Below are positions 17,204-26,999 of a stretch of 64,000 nt of DNA, one piece after another (the stretch's first letter is position 1; each line of letters opens with the position of its first letter). A model generated the notes under the pieces. The model ran no database searches. It was not told the origin of the DNA and saw only the letters and a list, made by a program, of their open reading frames with translations. Both the position numbers and the translations under genes were made by a program. The stretch is from Pseudoramibacter faecis (GTDB lineage: Bacteria > Bacillota > Clostridia > Eubacteriales > Eubacteriaceae): contig NZ_JAYFFI010000003.1 of NCBI RefSeq assembly GCF_036289405.1, forward strand, positions 135,516 to 199,515, in the 5' to 3' direction.

Positions 17204-18175
17204 TCAAACTTCAATTTTTTCAACTTTTCGGTCACGCCGTCTCTTAGCTCGTTTATGTTGCTTCGTGTTGAAGCGCGATTTTTTTGCGTGTTTTTGGAAA
17301 ATCACCCACAGCGGACTCGCCACAAAAATGGACGAATAACACCCGCAGGCAATCCCTACAATGAGCGGCATAGCAAAATTGCGAATGGCATCCACCGCGA
17401 AAATATAAAGCGCAATGATGGCTACTAGCGTTGTCGCGACGGTGTTAATGCTCCGCTTCAAAGTCTGGGTGATGCTGACATCTACCAGTTTAGTCATCTC
17501 TGCGATATTCGCCATCCCCATTTCGTTTTCATTTTCGCGAATGCGGTCAAACACGACAATGGTATCGTTAATCGAATATCCCAGGATTGTCAGAATCGCG
17601 GCAATAAACGGCGAATTGACCTGAATCTGGAAAAGGGCATACACCCCAATCACCACGATGATATCGTGGAATAAGGCAATGACCGACGCCAAGCCGAAGA
17701 AAAATTCAAACCGGATCGTCACGTAAACCAAGATCAGCGCGATGGCCGCCAACGACGCCAGAATTGTATTGCGCGTGGTTTCCCGCCCAACACTGGCCGT
17801 AATGCGATCCACCGATACGTCTTTCTGCTGAACCTTCGGGTAGTGTTTCTGAAAATCCCTCAGCAGTTTTTTCTGCTGCGCGTTGTTCAGGCTCACCTTG
17901 GTGCTGATCACAGCGCTTTGTTTGGCATTCCCCGAATACGTGATATCCGCATGCCTATCGAACGTCTTGGTGATACTTCGAATCTCTTCTGTTTTGAAGG
18001 CTTGGTGCAAATTGACCGTCACCGTCGTCCCGCCGGCAAAGTCAATACCGAAGTTCAGCCCGCGGACGCCCAGCGCTCCGACGGCGACAATCACTAAAAT
18101 CAGGGAAATAGACAGCCAGATTTTGGTATGCTCAATAAAAGGAAGGATTCGCTTTTTCTTTTGTTCTTTCGCCAT
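17204..18175 (-). CDS. secF: Protein translocase subunit SecF
   Basis: This 323-residue inner membrane protein partners SecD and uses the ion gradient to complete preprotein export. It has a cytoplasmic basic start, one membrane helix (about 15-37), the family signature GLNFGIDFAGGT (about 39-50), an extracytoplasmic domain to about 125, then five further helices including SINDTIVVFDRIREN. The ATG at 18175 follows AAGGAGG. A longer frame to 18196 would overlap secD. It starts 10 bp after secD ends. Confidence 0.95.
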   Translation of the reverse strand: MAKEQKKKRILPFIEHTKIWLSISLILVIVAVGALGVRGLNFGIDFAGGTTVTVNLHQAFKTEEIRSITKTFDRHADITYSGNAKQSAVISTKVSLNNAQQKKLLRDFQKHYPKVQQKDVSVDRITASVGRETTRNTILASLAAIALILVYVTIRFEFFFGLASVIALFHDIIVVIGVYALFQIQVNSPFIAAILTILGYSINDTIVVFDRIRENENEMGMANIAEMTKLVDVSITQTLKRSINTVATTLVAIIALYIFAVDAIRNFAMPLIVGIACGCYSSIFVASPLWVIFQKHAKKSRFNTKQHKRAKRRRDRKVEKIEV

Positions 18176-18185
18176 GACTGCCTCC

Positions 18186-19448
18186 TTAAATGCCATAAAA
18201 CGCCGAACTGCCGATGAGATTAGAAGCCAGCACCAGTTTAATCAATTGCCGGGTAATCACCACGGCCGTTAACATCGACAAAATAATCCCGACGACCAAG
18301 GTCAGCGCAAATCCCTGAGCCGAGCCGGTCCCCATAAAAAAGAGCACAAACCCGGCGATGAGCGTCGTGATGTTCGAATCAAGAATCGACCGCATCGCAT
18401 TTTTAAAGCCGGCATTCACAGCGGACTGCAGCGATCCGCCGCCACGCGCTTCCTCTTTGATGCGCTCGAAAATGATGACATTGGCGTCAACGGCCATCCC
18501 AACAGTTAAAATCATACCGGCTATTCCGGGCAAAGTAAGCGTCACTTTCATCGCCGACATGAAGAACAGATCCAGCATGACAAAAATCATCAGTGCCAAG
18601 TCCGCAATGACGCCGAGGCCGCGGTAAAACACGAGCATAAACACCAGCACCGCTAAAATCCCGATGGCTCCGGCTTTGATGCTTTGTTCAAGAGAATTGG
18701 CACCTAAGGTCGGACCGACGGTCGTTGCCTGCACCGTTGTCAGCTTGACCGGCAGCGCACCCCCGCGGATCAGCTCCGCCAGGTTGGACGCTTCGTCCAT
18801 ATTCTTCATGCCTTCAATCACCGCTTCGCCGTTGGTGATCGCCGCGTTCACCTTCGGCGCCGAAATGGTTTCACCGTCCAGTTTAATTGTGATGGTCTGT
18901 CCCAGGTATTTCCGCGTGGCATTTGCAAAGGCCTTGGTTCCTTTTTTATCAAACTTAAGGGAGACGACAGCCTGAGTCACGCCGCTGTTATTCTTTTGGT
19001 TAACCGCCTTCGCCGTGGTGACGTGATTCCCGGTCAAAATGGTTTTGCCGTTAGGATCTTTAAACTTCAGCTGAGCGGTCTTGCCGATCATATCCAGAGC
19101 TTCCTGCTGATCCGAAATAGACGGAATCTGCACACGAATGCGATTCGTGCCCTGCTTCGTCACTGTCGCTTCAGAAACACCCAGCGTATCGACGCGGTTT
19201 TTAAGCGCCGCCACCGTGCTTTCCATCTTCTCGTCAGTCAGCTTGCTGCCTTTGGTCGGCTTAGCCTGCAGCACCACATTAACGCCGCCGGTCAAATCCA
19301 ATCCATAGCTCATATGGTTGTTGATATTGCCAATGTCGTAAATGCCGACGGCAATGCCGTGAAACAGCACATAAACACAAAGGGCCAGTACCGCAATAAA
19401 AGCGGCAAGCCCAACGGCGTATTTCCCATTGATCTTTTTCTTTGTCAT
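18186..19448 (-). CDS. secD: Protein translocase subunit SecD
   Basis: This 420-residue protein has an N-terminal helix, the signature MSYGLDLTGGVNVVLQAK, a periplasmic-type P1 domain, and a six-helix RND-like core with AVDANVIIFERIKEEARGG. It works with SecF behind SecYEG. The protein is shorter than E. coli SecD, as is usual in Firmicutes. The ATG at 19448 is preceded by GGGGGAG. A GTG at 19463 that overlaps the gltX stop by one base is the alternative start and would allow coupling to gltX. Confidence 0.93.
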   Translation of the reverse strand: MTKKKINGKYAVGLAAFIAVLALCVYVLFHGIAVGIYDIGNINNHMSYGLDLTGGVNVVLQAKPTKGSKLTDEKMESTVAALKNRVDTLGVSEATVTKQGTNRIRVQIPSISDQQEALDMIGKTAQLKFKDPNGKTILTGNHVTTAKAVNQKNNSGVTQAVVSLKFDKKGTKAFANATRKYLGQTITIKLDGETISAPKVNAAITNGEAVIEGMKNMDEASNLAELIRGGALPVKLTTVQATTVGPTLGANSLEQSIKAGAIGILAVLVFMLVFYRGLGVIADLALMIFVMLDLFFMSAMKVTLTLPGIAGMILTVGMAVDANVIIFERIKEEARGGGSLQSAVNAGFKNAMRSILDSNITTLIAGFVLFFMGTGSAQGFALTLVVGIILSMLTAVVITRQLIKLVLASNLIGSSAFYGI

Positions 19449-19462
19449 CCTCTCCCCCTGCA

Positions 19463-20956
19463 CTACGCATTTTGCAAAGACTGATACTTCTCAAGCCGCG
19501 CCAGACACTCCGTCCGGCCGAGCACTTCCATCATCAACGCCAGATCAGGGCCGTGCATCACGCCGGTGATCATCAGCCGGATAGGCATGTAAAGGGCTTT
19601 GCCTTTAATTTTTTCAGCCTTATGTTCTTTTTGAATGGCTTTGATAATCGACTGCTGAATGGTTTCTGCCGACCATTCAGCAGTCTTTTGAATTTTTTCG
19701 ACCAGCGCATTATAGAGAATCGGAACGGTGTCCGCCGCCATAATGGTTTGCGCCTCTTCAGAATCGTCCATGACAAAATCCGAACTGAGGAAAGTCGATA
19801 ATGCTTCCGGCGCCTGAGCGTAATAGGCAATGCGCTCTTTCAGCAGCGCTGCCACTTTAACCAGCCAATCCTGTTTTTCGGTGACAATCTTTTCCTCAAT
19901 GACCCCGGCCTGAATCAAGAAAGGCGCAACTTCTTCCGCAACCGTTTCATCCGGCAGATTTTTCAGATACTGGCCGTTCATCCAGTTGAGTTTTTCCCGA
20001 TCGAAAACCGCTCCGGCCTTATTGATTCGCGATGCGTCAAACGCGGTCACCAGTTCGTCCATCGTAAAAATCTCCTGATCGCTCTCCGGGCTCCATCCCA
20101 AGAGCGCCAGGAAATTAACCAGCGCTTCCGGCAAATATCCCTTCTGCAAGAAATCTCCGACGGATACATCCCCCTGGCGCTTGCTCAGCTTTTTGTGATC
20201 CGCATTTAGAATATTCGGCAGATGCACATGCTGAGGCTGCTCCCACCCGAAGCATTGATATAAATAGACATGCTTCGGTGTCGAAGCCAGCCATTCTTCC
20301 CCGCGGATCACATGGGTAATGCCCATCAGATGGTCGTCTACCACGACGGCAAAGTGATAGGTCGGAAAACCGTCTGCTTTGATCAGCACCTGATCGTCCA
20401 ACTCTTTGGTATTAATGGTAATCGTCCCGCGGACCATATCGTTAAAAGTGATTTCGGTATCTTCAGGTAGCTTGAGGCGAATCACATAGGGCTCGCCGGC
20501 ATCAATGCGTGTCTGGATCTCTTCCGGCGTAAGCTGTTTGCAATGGCCATCGTAGCGAGGGGTTTCCCCGGCCGCTTTTTGTTTTTCTCGCAAATCGTCC
20601 AGTCTTTCCCTGGTGCAAAAACAATAATAAGCCTTGCCTTCGTCCAGCAGCTGTCGAATGTATTTTTGATAAATCGGCAGCCGCTCCGACTGAATATAGG
20701 GCCCGCAATCCCCTTTTTGAACCGGCTTGCCGTCTTCAAGCATCAAGCCTTCGTCCGGCACGATGCCGGTGGTGTAAAGTACATCCAGCAAATTTTCGAC
20801 TGACCCTTCTTCATAGCGGGTTCGATCCGTATCTTCTAAACGCAGCAAAAACTGTCCGCCATTTTGTTTGGCAAATAAATAATTATAAAGCGCTGTCCGA
20901 AGACTCCCGACATGGACATTGCCCGTCGGGCTCGGCGCAAAGCGAACGCGTACCAT
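19463..20956 (-). CDS. gltX: Glutamyl-tRNA synthetase
   Basis: This 497-residue class I synthetase charges tRNA-Glu. The HIGH-type motif FAPSPTGNVHVGSLRTA covers residues 6-22, and the KMSKS-type loop is KLSKRQGD near 257. The C-terminal helical anticodon domain is complete and of normal length. The ATG follows AAGGAG at 9 bp. It is directly followed by secD, an arrangement that suggests co-transcription. No T-box leader is recognisable in the 70 bp upstream. Confidence 0.95.
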   Translation of the reverse strand: MVRVRFAPSPTGNVHVGSLRTALYNYLFAKQNGGQFLLRLEDTDRTRYEEGSVENLLDVLYTTGIVPDEGLMLEDGKPVQKGDCGPYIQSERLPIYQKYIRQLLDEGKAYYCFCTRERLDDLREKQKAAGETPRYDGHCKQLTPEEIQTRIDAGEPYVIRLKLPEDTEITFNDMVRGTITINTKELDDQVLIKADGFPTYHFAVVVDDHLMGITHVIRGEEWLASTPKHVYLYQCFGWEQPQHVHLPNILNADHKKLSKRQGDVSVGDFLQKGYLPEALVNFLALLGWSPESDQEIFTMDELVTAFDASRINKAGAVFDREKLNWMNGQYLKNLPDETVAEEVAPFLIQAGVIEEKIVTEKQDWLVKVAALLKERIAYYAQAPEALSTFLSSDFVMDDSEEAQTIMAADTVPILYNALVEKIQKTAEWSAETIQQSIIKAIQKEHKAEKIKGKALYMPIRLMITGVMHGPDLALMMEVLGRTECLARLEKYQSLQNA

Positions 20957-21028
20957 CGTTGAATCACTCCTTCATCACATTTCAAATTTTGTTAGGCCAT
21001 TATTATAACATTAATACAACCGAATTGA

Positions 21029-21949
21029 TTATTTTTTCGTTTTTTTCGCCTTTACTAGGCGTGCATTGCGCCTGAGCACGGCTGCCCCCCGCCAGGCGAG
21101 GGATCGCTCTCCAAAATTTATTTTGAAATCCGCTTCGGTCATCTCTGAAAGCATTGCCAGATCGCCATAAGCCTGCGCCGCAGAAATGGCCATCGCTTTT
21201 CGATTGAAAGGGCAGCTCCACTGACAATAGTCACAGCCATAAACAAAGGTTTGGATGCGCGTTTCCTCCTCGGGTGACAGCCGCTTCTGTTGAGTCAGAT
21301 TAGAAAGGCATCGCGAGTAATCCAAGGCAAAACCTTCCCCCAGCGCTCCCGTCGGGCAAGCCTTCAAGCAACGATCACAATCACCGCACCGGCAAGACAT
21401 CGGCGCCGCCTCGGTAAAAGACACCGGCAAATCGGTCAGGATTTGACCGATATTAAAAGCCGACCCATAATCCGGGTGAATCAACAGATTATTTTTCCCG
21501 AAAAAGCCTAGTCCTGCACGCCAGGCCGAAGCTTTATCAATCAGACAGCTGTTGTCGACATAGGTTTGAAAGGCATGGGGCTCCGGGCTCAAAACTTTCA
21601 ATGCCGCCACCAAAGCGGCCATTTTTCGCCCCACCACCCGATGATAATCTTCGCCGCAAGCCACGGATGCAATGCGCCCCTCGCCCGATACGGCGGCTCT
21701 TTCCGGGAAAAGCGGATAGGGCACGCCAATCACAATCACCGTTTGAACAGTCGGCATAACCGAGCGAAAATCAATGCGTTTTTCTGCTTCGATGCGCACA
21801 AAAGGGATGGTTCCGTCGTTAGCTCTCTGCCGCGCTTGAAGCCGCGGCAAAAAATTGTTCAAAGGTGTCGGATCGGTTATCCCGATCAGCGGAATATTTA
21901 AAATTTTGGCCAAAGTGCGAATCTGCACCTCGCCGACGATTGTAGGCAT
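21029..21949 (-). CDS. queG: Epoxyqueuosine reductase QueG
   Basis: This enzyme of about 306 residues makes queuosine from epoxyqueuosine in tRNA, using cobalamin and two [4Fe-4S] clusters. The cluster motifs CGDCDRCLKACPTGA and CDYCQWSCP are near residues 190-250. Upstream are the cobalamin-binding core segments SCLIDKASAWRAGLGFFGKNNLLI. The frame is open further upstream into ysxC. The ATG at 21949, 4 bp after the ysxC stop, is the likely start, though its ribosome site is weak and translation may be coupled to ysxC. The C-terminal HEAT-like repeats of some QueG proteins are absent, as in the short type. Confidence 0.88.
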   Translation of the reverse strand: MPTIVGEVQIRTLAKILNIPLIGITDPTPLNNFLPRLQARQRANDGTIPFVRIEAEKRIDFRSVMPTVQTVIVIGVPYPLFPERAAVSGEGRIASVACGEDYHRVVGRKMAALVAALKVLSPEPHAFQTYVDNSCLIDKASAWRAGLGFFGKNNLLIHPDYGSAFNIGQILTDLPVSFTEAAPMSCRCGDCDRCLKACPTGALGEGFALDYSRCLSNLTQQKRLSPEEETRIQTFVYGCDYCQWSCPFNRKAMAISAAQAYGDLAMLSEMTEADFKINFGERSLAWRGAAVLRRNARLVKAKKTKK

Positions 21950-21953
21950 GCGT

Positions 21954-22592
21954 TTACACATCGCCTGACGGATTTTGCGATTGATTCTGACCTTCGTTTC
22001 GGGCGCGGTAGGCCGCAAGTGCCGTTTCAATGCGCTTCCAAGCCGCGTCATAGCCGTCTTTTTTCACCGAGGAAAAAGGGATCACATCCTTGGTAGGCAG
22101 ATGAAAAGTCGCTGCGATATTCTTGAATGCCTTGCGCTTGCGCATGGCATTGAGTTTGTCAAATTTTGTCATCACCACCGTTGGCACCAGGCCGTAATAG
22201 GTCAGCCAGTTAAACATCAGTTCATCGTCTTCGCTGGGCTCATGCCGGGAATCCACCAGTAAAAACACACCGGCGAGATTTTCCCGTTTCTGCAGATAGG
22301 TCTCAATCATGGTGCCCCATTTTTCCCGGGATTTTTTCGAGACCCGTGCGTAACCATAGCCGGGCATATCCACGAAACGAAACAGATCGTTGATCTGGTA
22401 AAAATTCATCGTTTGAGTTTTCCCGGGCTGAGAACTGGTGCGGGCCAGATTTTTACGCCGAATCAGCGTGTTCACAAACGAAGACTTACCGACATTGGAG
22501 CGACCGAGCAGCACCAGCTCCGGCAGGTAATCCTGAGGATATTGCTTCGGTGAAACCGCACTGATGATGATTTCCGCTTTCGTTACATTCAT
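21954..22592 (-). CDS. ysxC: Ribosome biogenesis GTP-binding protein YsxC/EngB
   Basis: This 212-residue GTPase is needed for 50S ribosome assembly. G1 is LGRSNVGKSSF, G3 is DMPGYGYA, G4 is TKFDK and G5 is FSSVKK. The opening VTKAEIIISAV is family-typical. It overlaps the end of lon by 4 bp (ATGA), the classical lon-ysxC coupling of Firmicutes. The C-terminal tail is a little longer than usual and rich in Gln and Asn. Confidence 0.95.
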   Translation of the reverse strand: MNVTKAEIIISAVSPKQYPQDYLPELVLLGRSNVGKSSFVNTLIRRKNLARTSSQPGKTQTMNFYQINDLFRFVDMPGYGYARVSKKSREKWGTMIETYLQKRENLAGVFLLVDSRHEPSEDDELMFNWLTYYGLVPTVVMTKFDKLNAMRKRKAFKNIAATFHLPTKDVIPFSSVKKDGYDAAWKRIETALAAYRARNEGQNQSQNPSGDV

Positions 22593-24976
22593 TGTATCTC
22601 TCCGAAAACCAAATCGATGACGGCGTCCATCTTGCCGACGGGATGGATGTCAAGCGCTGATAAAACAGAATCCGGCACTTCTTCCAGATCTTTTTGATTT
22701 TCTTCGGGAATGATCACTTCGGTGATCCCGGCACGGTGAGCCGCCGTCAGTTTTTCCCGCAGACCGCCGATGGGCAATACCCGTCCCAGCAGTGTGATCT
22801 CGCCAGTCATCGCGAGATTCTGCGGCACCGGCCGCCCGGTCAGCGCCGAGATGAGCGCCGTCGCCATGGTAATCCCGGCCGACGGGCCGTCTTTGGGCAC
22901 CGCCCCCTCCGGCACGTGCAGATGGATGTCCTTTTTCGCAAAGAAATCCGGCTGAATTCCTAGAACTTCGGCGCGCGAACGAATAAAGCCCATTGCCGCC
23001 TTAATAGATTCCTGCATCACATCGCCGAGTTTGCCGGTGATCATCGTCTTGCCGCTGCCGTCAACCGCCAGCACCTCGATTTCAAGAGTGACGCCGCCGA
23101 CGGCCGTCCAGGCGAGACCGTTGACCAAACCAACAATCGTTCCTTTTTGGATCTTTTCGTAGCTGTAGCGGTGGCTGCCTAAAAATGTTTCTAAATTGCG
23201 CACAGACACCGCAATTTTATCCTTATGGTTCTCGACGATATCCCGGGCCGCGACGCGACAGACTTTTGCGATTTCCCGTTCCAGCTCGCGCACACCGGAT
23301 TCTCTCGTATAATAATTAACAATGTCTTTGATCGCGCCTTTACTCATGCGCACCTGCTGTTTGGTCAGGCCGTGGGCTTCCAATTGTTTTGGCACGAGAT
23401 AACGCCGGGCGATTTCCTGCTTTTCCTCCTCGACATAACCATTGACCTCGATCACTTCCATCCGATCCAAAAGCGGCCGCGGAATCGTCGAAAGCGAATT
23501 GGCCGTCGTTAAAAAGAGCACATGAGACAAATCAAAAGGCAGTTCCAGATAATGATCGGTGAAGGTGCTGTTCTGTTCCGGGTCGAGCACTTCAAGCAAC
23601 GCCGACGCTGGATCCCCTCGGAAATTCTGACTTATTTTATCAATCTCATCCAGCAAAAACAGCGGATTATTGGTTCCGGCCTGCTTAAGATGATAGAGGA
23701 TCCGGCCGGGGATCGCCCCGACATAGGTCCGACGATGCCCGCGGATTTCCGCTTCATCGCCCACACCGCCCAAAGACATCCGCACATATTTACGCCCCAG
23801 TGCCCTGGCAATGGATTTGGCAATAGATGTTTTGCCGACCCCCGGCGGTCCCACCAGACAAAGAATGGGGGCCTTCATCGTCCCCGTCAGCTGCAATACA
23901 GAAATATATTCCAGGATTCGTTCCTTCACTTTATCCAGCGCATAGTGGTCCTGATTTAGAATTTTCCGCGCTGCGCGCACATCAATACGGTCTTCCGAGG
24001 CGTCATTCCAGGGCAAATCTAAAATCCAGTCGAGGTAATCCTGAATAACACCCGCTTCTGGAGAGCCCTCCTGGACCTTTTCCAGACGACTGATTTCATT
24101 TTCAGCCTTGGCCTGCACTTCATCATTGAGATTCTTATCTGCCACACGCCGCCGGTACTGGTCGATCAGATCTTCTCCGGCCTCCCCGCCGTTCAGCTCG
24201 TCTTGCAACACTTTAATCTGCTCTCGCAAGATATATTCCCGCTGATTTTTATCGATCTCGTCTCGAACCTTTTCCGTGATGCCACGCTCAATCTGAATCA
24301 TCGATAAATCACTGACTAAAGTCCGATAAACCAGCATTAAACGTTGTTCACCGTTCGTTTCTCGCAGGATTTCCTGAGCCGCCGGCAAATCCAACGTCAA
24401 ATTGGAGCATATCAAATCAATCAGGTGATCCGGATCGTCGCTCATGCTTAACGCTTCATCAAAATCGTTGGGAAGCTTATGCGTTTCCTGCATATAGCGC
24501 ACAAAAGTCGACTTCACCAGCGTTTGCAAGGCTTCACTTTCCTGGGTCATTTCAAATTCAGAGACCAGATAGCGAAACCGCACCGCGAAATAAGGATCCG
24601 TCTGAAGATAAGTTTCAATGGCACCGCGGGCCACGACCTCCACCAATACGCGGGCCGCGTGTCCCGGCATCTTGAGCATTTGCTTAATCCGCGTCACACA
24701 ACCCGCGTCATACAAATCTTCAATTTCGGGCGATTCGGTCTCCGGATTTTTCTGTTCTGCTAAAAAAACCACCTGATTGGCTTCCATCGCTACTTCCAAA
24801 GCTGCCATGGATTTCGGCCGGTTCACATCAAAATGCAAAACCATGCCGGGAAACACGCCCATTCCGCGCACTGGAATTAGCGGTAAAGATAATTGGTCGT
24901 CATCCGGGCCGACCATCAACGGTTCTGAAGGCAGAATCACATTGTCTTCAGACGCGTTTATCTTTTCTAAATTCAT
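22589..24976 (-). CDS. lon: ATP-dependent protease Lon
   Basis: This 795-residue cytoplasmic protease has an N-terminal substrate domain (about 28-215), a coiled-coil middle, an AAA+ module with Walker A GPPGVGKTSIAKS (about 365), and a C-terminal protease domain with the catalytic serine in PKDGPSAGITMA and a lysine in REKLTAAHRAG. It degrades misfolded and regulatory proteins. The ATG is preceded by GAGGAG. It comes after clpX with a terminator between them, so it may be partly independent of the tig-clpPX message. Confidence 0.97.
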   Translation of the reverse strand: MNLEKINASEDNVILPSEPLMVGPDDDQLSLPLIPVRGMGVFPGMVLHFDVNRPKSMAALEVAMEANQVVFLAEQKNPETESPEIEDLYDAGCVTRIKQMLKMPGHAARVLVEVVARGAIETYLQTDPYFAVRFRYLVSEFEMTQESEALQTLVKSTFVRYMQETHKLPNDFDEALSMSDDPDHLIDLICSNLTLDLPAAQEILRETNGEQRLMLVYRTLVSDLSMIQIERGITEKVRDEIDKNQREYILREQIKVLQDELNGGEAGEDLIDQYRRRVADKNLNDEVQAKAENEISRLEKVQEGSPEAGVIQDYLDWILDLPWNDASEDRIDVRAARKILNQDHYALDKVKERILEYISVLQLTGTMKAPILCLVGPPGVGKTSIAKSIARALGRKYVRMSLGGVGDEAEIRGHRRTYVGAIPGRILYHLKQAGTNNPLFLLDEIDKISQNFRGDPASALLEVLDPEQNSTFTDHYLELPFDLSHVLFLTTANSLSTIPRPLLDRMEVIEVNGYVEEEKQEIARRYLVPKQLEAHGLTKQQVRMSKGAIKDIVNYYTRESGVRELEREIAKVCRVAARDIVENHKDKIAVSVRNLETFLGSHRYSYEKIQKGTIVGLVNGLAWTAVGGVTLEIEVLAVDGSGKTMITGKLGDVMQESIKAAMGFIRSRAEVLGIQPDFFAKKDIHLHVPEGAVPKDGPSAGITMATALISALTGRPVPQNLAMTGEITLLGRVLPIGGLREKLTAAHRAGITEVIIPEENQKDLEEVPDSVLSALDIHPVGKMDAVIDLVFGEIQ

Positions 24977-25027
24977 ATATTTGCTCCTCGTTTATCTGCC
25001 ACCTGTCTGGTTATTTCGCGATGCGAA

Positions 25028-25054
25028 AAAAGGCAATCACGGTGATTGCCTTTT
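25028..25054 (-). terminator. Rho-independent terminator of clpX
   Basis: Arms 25028-25040 and 25042-25054 are perfectly complementary; in practice the inner pairs open to form a loop. A TTTT/AAAA flank completes the terminator. It lies between clpX and lon. Confidence 0.85.
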
Positions 25055-25072
25055 CGATCGAGATGAAATTAA

Positions 25073-26368
25073 TTAAGACACGTGGGAATCCGTCGCCGAT
25101 TCAATGGTTTCGGCATTCTCTTTTTCCGTCGTACGATTGCGTTCGATCATCGGTCCGCCTTGATCGATGATCATGTCTTTGGTGATGGTGATGCGTGAAA
25201 TATCCGACTCTGAAGGCACTTCATACATTAAATCCATCATGACCCTTTCGATAATTCCGCGCAATCCCCGGGCACCGGTTTTTGTCGCCATGGCTTTTTT
25301 TGCAATTTCAGATAAGGCTTCCGGATCAAATGTCAAATCGACATCTTCGAGTCTGAGAAGCTTTTGAAATTGCTTGACCAACGCGTTTTTGGGCTCTGTC
25401 AGGATATTAATCAGCGCCTCTTCATCCAAATGTTTGAGCGTCGCAATGACGGGAATCCGTCCGATAAATTCGGGAATCAAGCCGTATTTCAAAATATCGC
25501 GGGGAACGATTTTCTCCATCATCGCGTCGTCTTCCTTTTCGACACGGCTTCGAATGGTGGCGTCAAAGCCAATCGACCCTTTTTCAAGCCGCTTTGCAAT
25601 GACTTCTTCAATGCCGTCAAAAGCACCGCCGCAGATAAACAAAATATCCTTCGTATCCAGCTGGATGAACTCCTGCTGGGGATGCTTGCGCCCGCCTTGC
25701 GGCGGCACATTGGCAACCGTCCCCTCTAAAATCTTGAGCAGGGCCTGCTGCACGCCTTCACCGCTCACATCGCGGGTAATTGACGGATTTTCACTCTTCC
25801 TGGAGATTTTATCAATCTCATCGATATAGATAATGCCCTTTTCGGCACGTTCAATATCCATATCGGCTGCCTGCAAAAGCTTGAGCAAAATATTTTCGAC
25901 GTCTTCACCAACATAGCCGGCCTCCGTCAAAGTCGTGGCATCGGCAATGGCAAAGGGCACGTCCAAAATTCTGGCCAAGGTCTGAGCCAGCAACGTTTTA
26001 CCCGAGCCCGTCGGGCCAATCAATAAAATATTGCTTTTTTGAATTTCAACGTCATCGTCATCGGTTTCCGCCGCATTGATGCGTTTATAGTGGTTATACA
26101 CGGCAACCGACAACGCTTTTTTAGCTTCATCCTGGCCGATAACATAGGTATCTAATGCCGCTTTAATTTCCTTCGGCGTCGGCACCTCCGTATAAAGGAT
26201 CGGTTCTGATTCGCTTTCGCTGTCGATAATTTCCTGACACAGCGATACACATTCATCACAGATATAAACACCTGGTCCTGCGACCATTCGCTTGACCTGC
26301 GCCTGCGTTTTCCCGCAAAATGAACAGCGAACCTGGTTAATGCCGTCGGAATGATCGTAGTCTGACAT
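25073..26368 (-). CDS. clpX: ATP-dependent Clp protease ATP-binding subunit ClpX
   Basis: This 431-residue unfoldase delivers substrates to ClpP. An N-terminal zinc-binding domain (CSFCGK at 15-20, CDEC near 37-40), Walker A GPTGSGKTLLAQ (about 117-128), Walker B IIYIDEIDKI, sensor GARGLRGIIERVM and an IGF-type loop (FIGRIPV region) are all visible. The acidic C-terminal tail of about 25 residues is a normal variation. AAGGAG precedes the ATG. It follows clpP by 29 bp. Confidence 0.97.
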   Translation of the reverse strand: MSDYDHSDGINQVRCSFCGKTQAQVKRMVAGPGVYICDECVSLCQEIIDSESESEPILYTEVPTPKEIKAALDTYVIGQDEAKKALSVAVYNHYKRINAAETDDDDVEIQKSNILLIGPTGSGKTLLAQTLARILDVPFAIADATTLTEAGYVGEDVENILLKLLQAADMDIERAEKGIIYIDEIDKISRKSENPSITRDVSGEGVQQALLKILEGTVANVPPQGGRKHPQQEFIQLDTKDILFICGGAFDGIEEVIAKRLEKGSIGFDATIRSRVEKEDDAMMEKIVPRDILKYGLIPEFIGRIPVIATLKHLDEEALINILTEPKNALVKQFQKLLRLEDVDLTFDPEALSEIAKKAMATKTGARGLRGIIERVMMDLMYEVPSESDISRITITKDMIIDQGGPMIERNRTTEKENAETIESATDSHVS

Positions 26369-26397
26369 CGCTATTCTTCTCCTTTTTAGCTGCGCCT

Positions 26398-26982
26398 TTA
26401 ATCACGGGATGTGATTACTTGGTCTATCAGGCCATAGGTTTTGGCTTCTTCTGCACTCATAAAATGATCGCGATCCGTATCTTTCACAATCGTTTCGAGA
26501 CTCTGACCGGAATTTTCGCTCAAAATCCGATTCAGTTTTTCTTTGGTTTCAAGCAGATGACGCGCATGGATTTCCACATCAGAGCTCTGCCCCTGTGCGC
26601 CGCCCAGCGGCTGGTGAATCATGATTTCTGCATTCGGCAGTGCCTGACGCTTGCCCTTGGCACCGGCCGCCAGCAAAAATGCGCCCATGGAGGCCGCCAT
26701 CCCATAACACAGAGTCGATACGTCACACTTGATGAAATTCATCGTGTCCATAATAGCGAAACCGGCTGTTACGGAGCCGCCCGGACTGTTGATATACATA
26801 AAGATATCCTCATCCGGATTTTCTGCCTCCAAAAACACCAGCTGCGCCACGACCAGACTGGCCGTTTCATCTGTGATTTCACCGTCCAGAAAAACAATTC
26901 GTTCCTTGAGCAAACGAGAATAAATATCGAAGGATCGCTCGCCTCTTCCCGTTTGTTCAATCACCATTGGTACTAAATTCAT
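26398..26982 (-). CDS. clpP: ATP-dependent Clp protease proteolytic subunit ClpP
   Basis: This 194-residue serine protease subunit forms a double heptamer. The catalytic serine is in GMAASMGAF (about residue 98), the histidine in MIHQPLGG (about 123), and the aspartate in DTDRDHFMS. The GEITDETASLVVAQLVFLE stretch is typical of ClpP. It lies between tig and clpX in the conserved tig-clpP-clpX order. The gap after tig is only 17 bp. Confidence 0.97.
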   Translation of the reverse strand: MNLVPMVIEQTGRGERSFDIYSRLLKERIVFLDGEITDETASLVVAQLVFLEAENPDEDIFMYINSPGGSVTAGFAIMDTMNFIKCDVSTLCYGMAASMGAFLLAAGAKGKRQALPNAEIMIHQPLGGAQGQSSDVEIHARHLLETKEKLNRILSENSGQSLETIVKDTDRDHFMSAEEAKTYGLIDQVITSRD

Positions 26983-26999
26983 CGTGATAATCGCCTCTG

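Noticed and set aside
20957..21028. Possible T-box leader before gltX
   Set aside because: Only 70 bp, no specifier stem, T-box sequence or terminator/antiterminator pair.
6314..25054. Similar hairpins at 6314-6345 and 25028-25054 (both GGCAA...TTGCC) and at 614-644 and 17155-17187, considered as a dispersed repeat family
   Set aside because: Each is explained as a terminator directly after a gene, and similarity is limited to the short stem.
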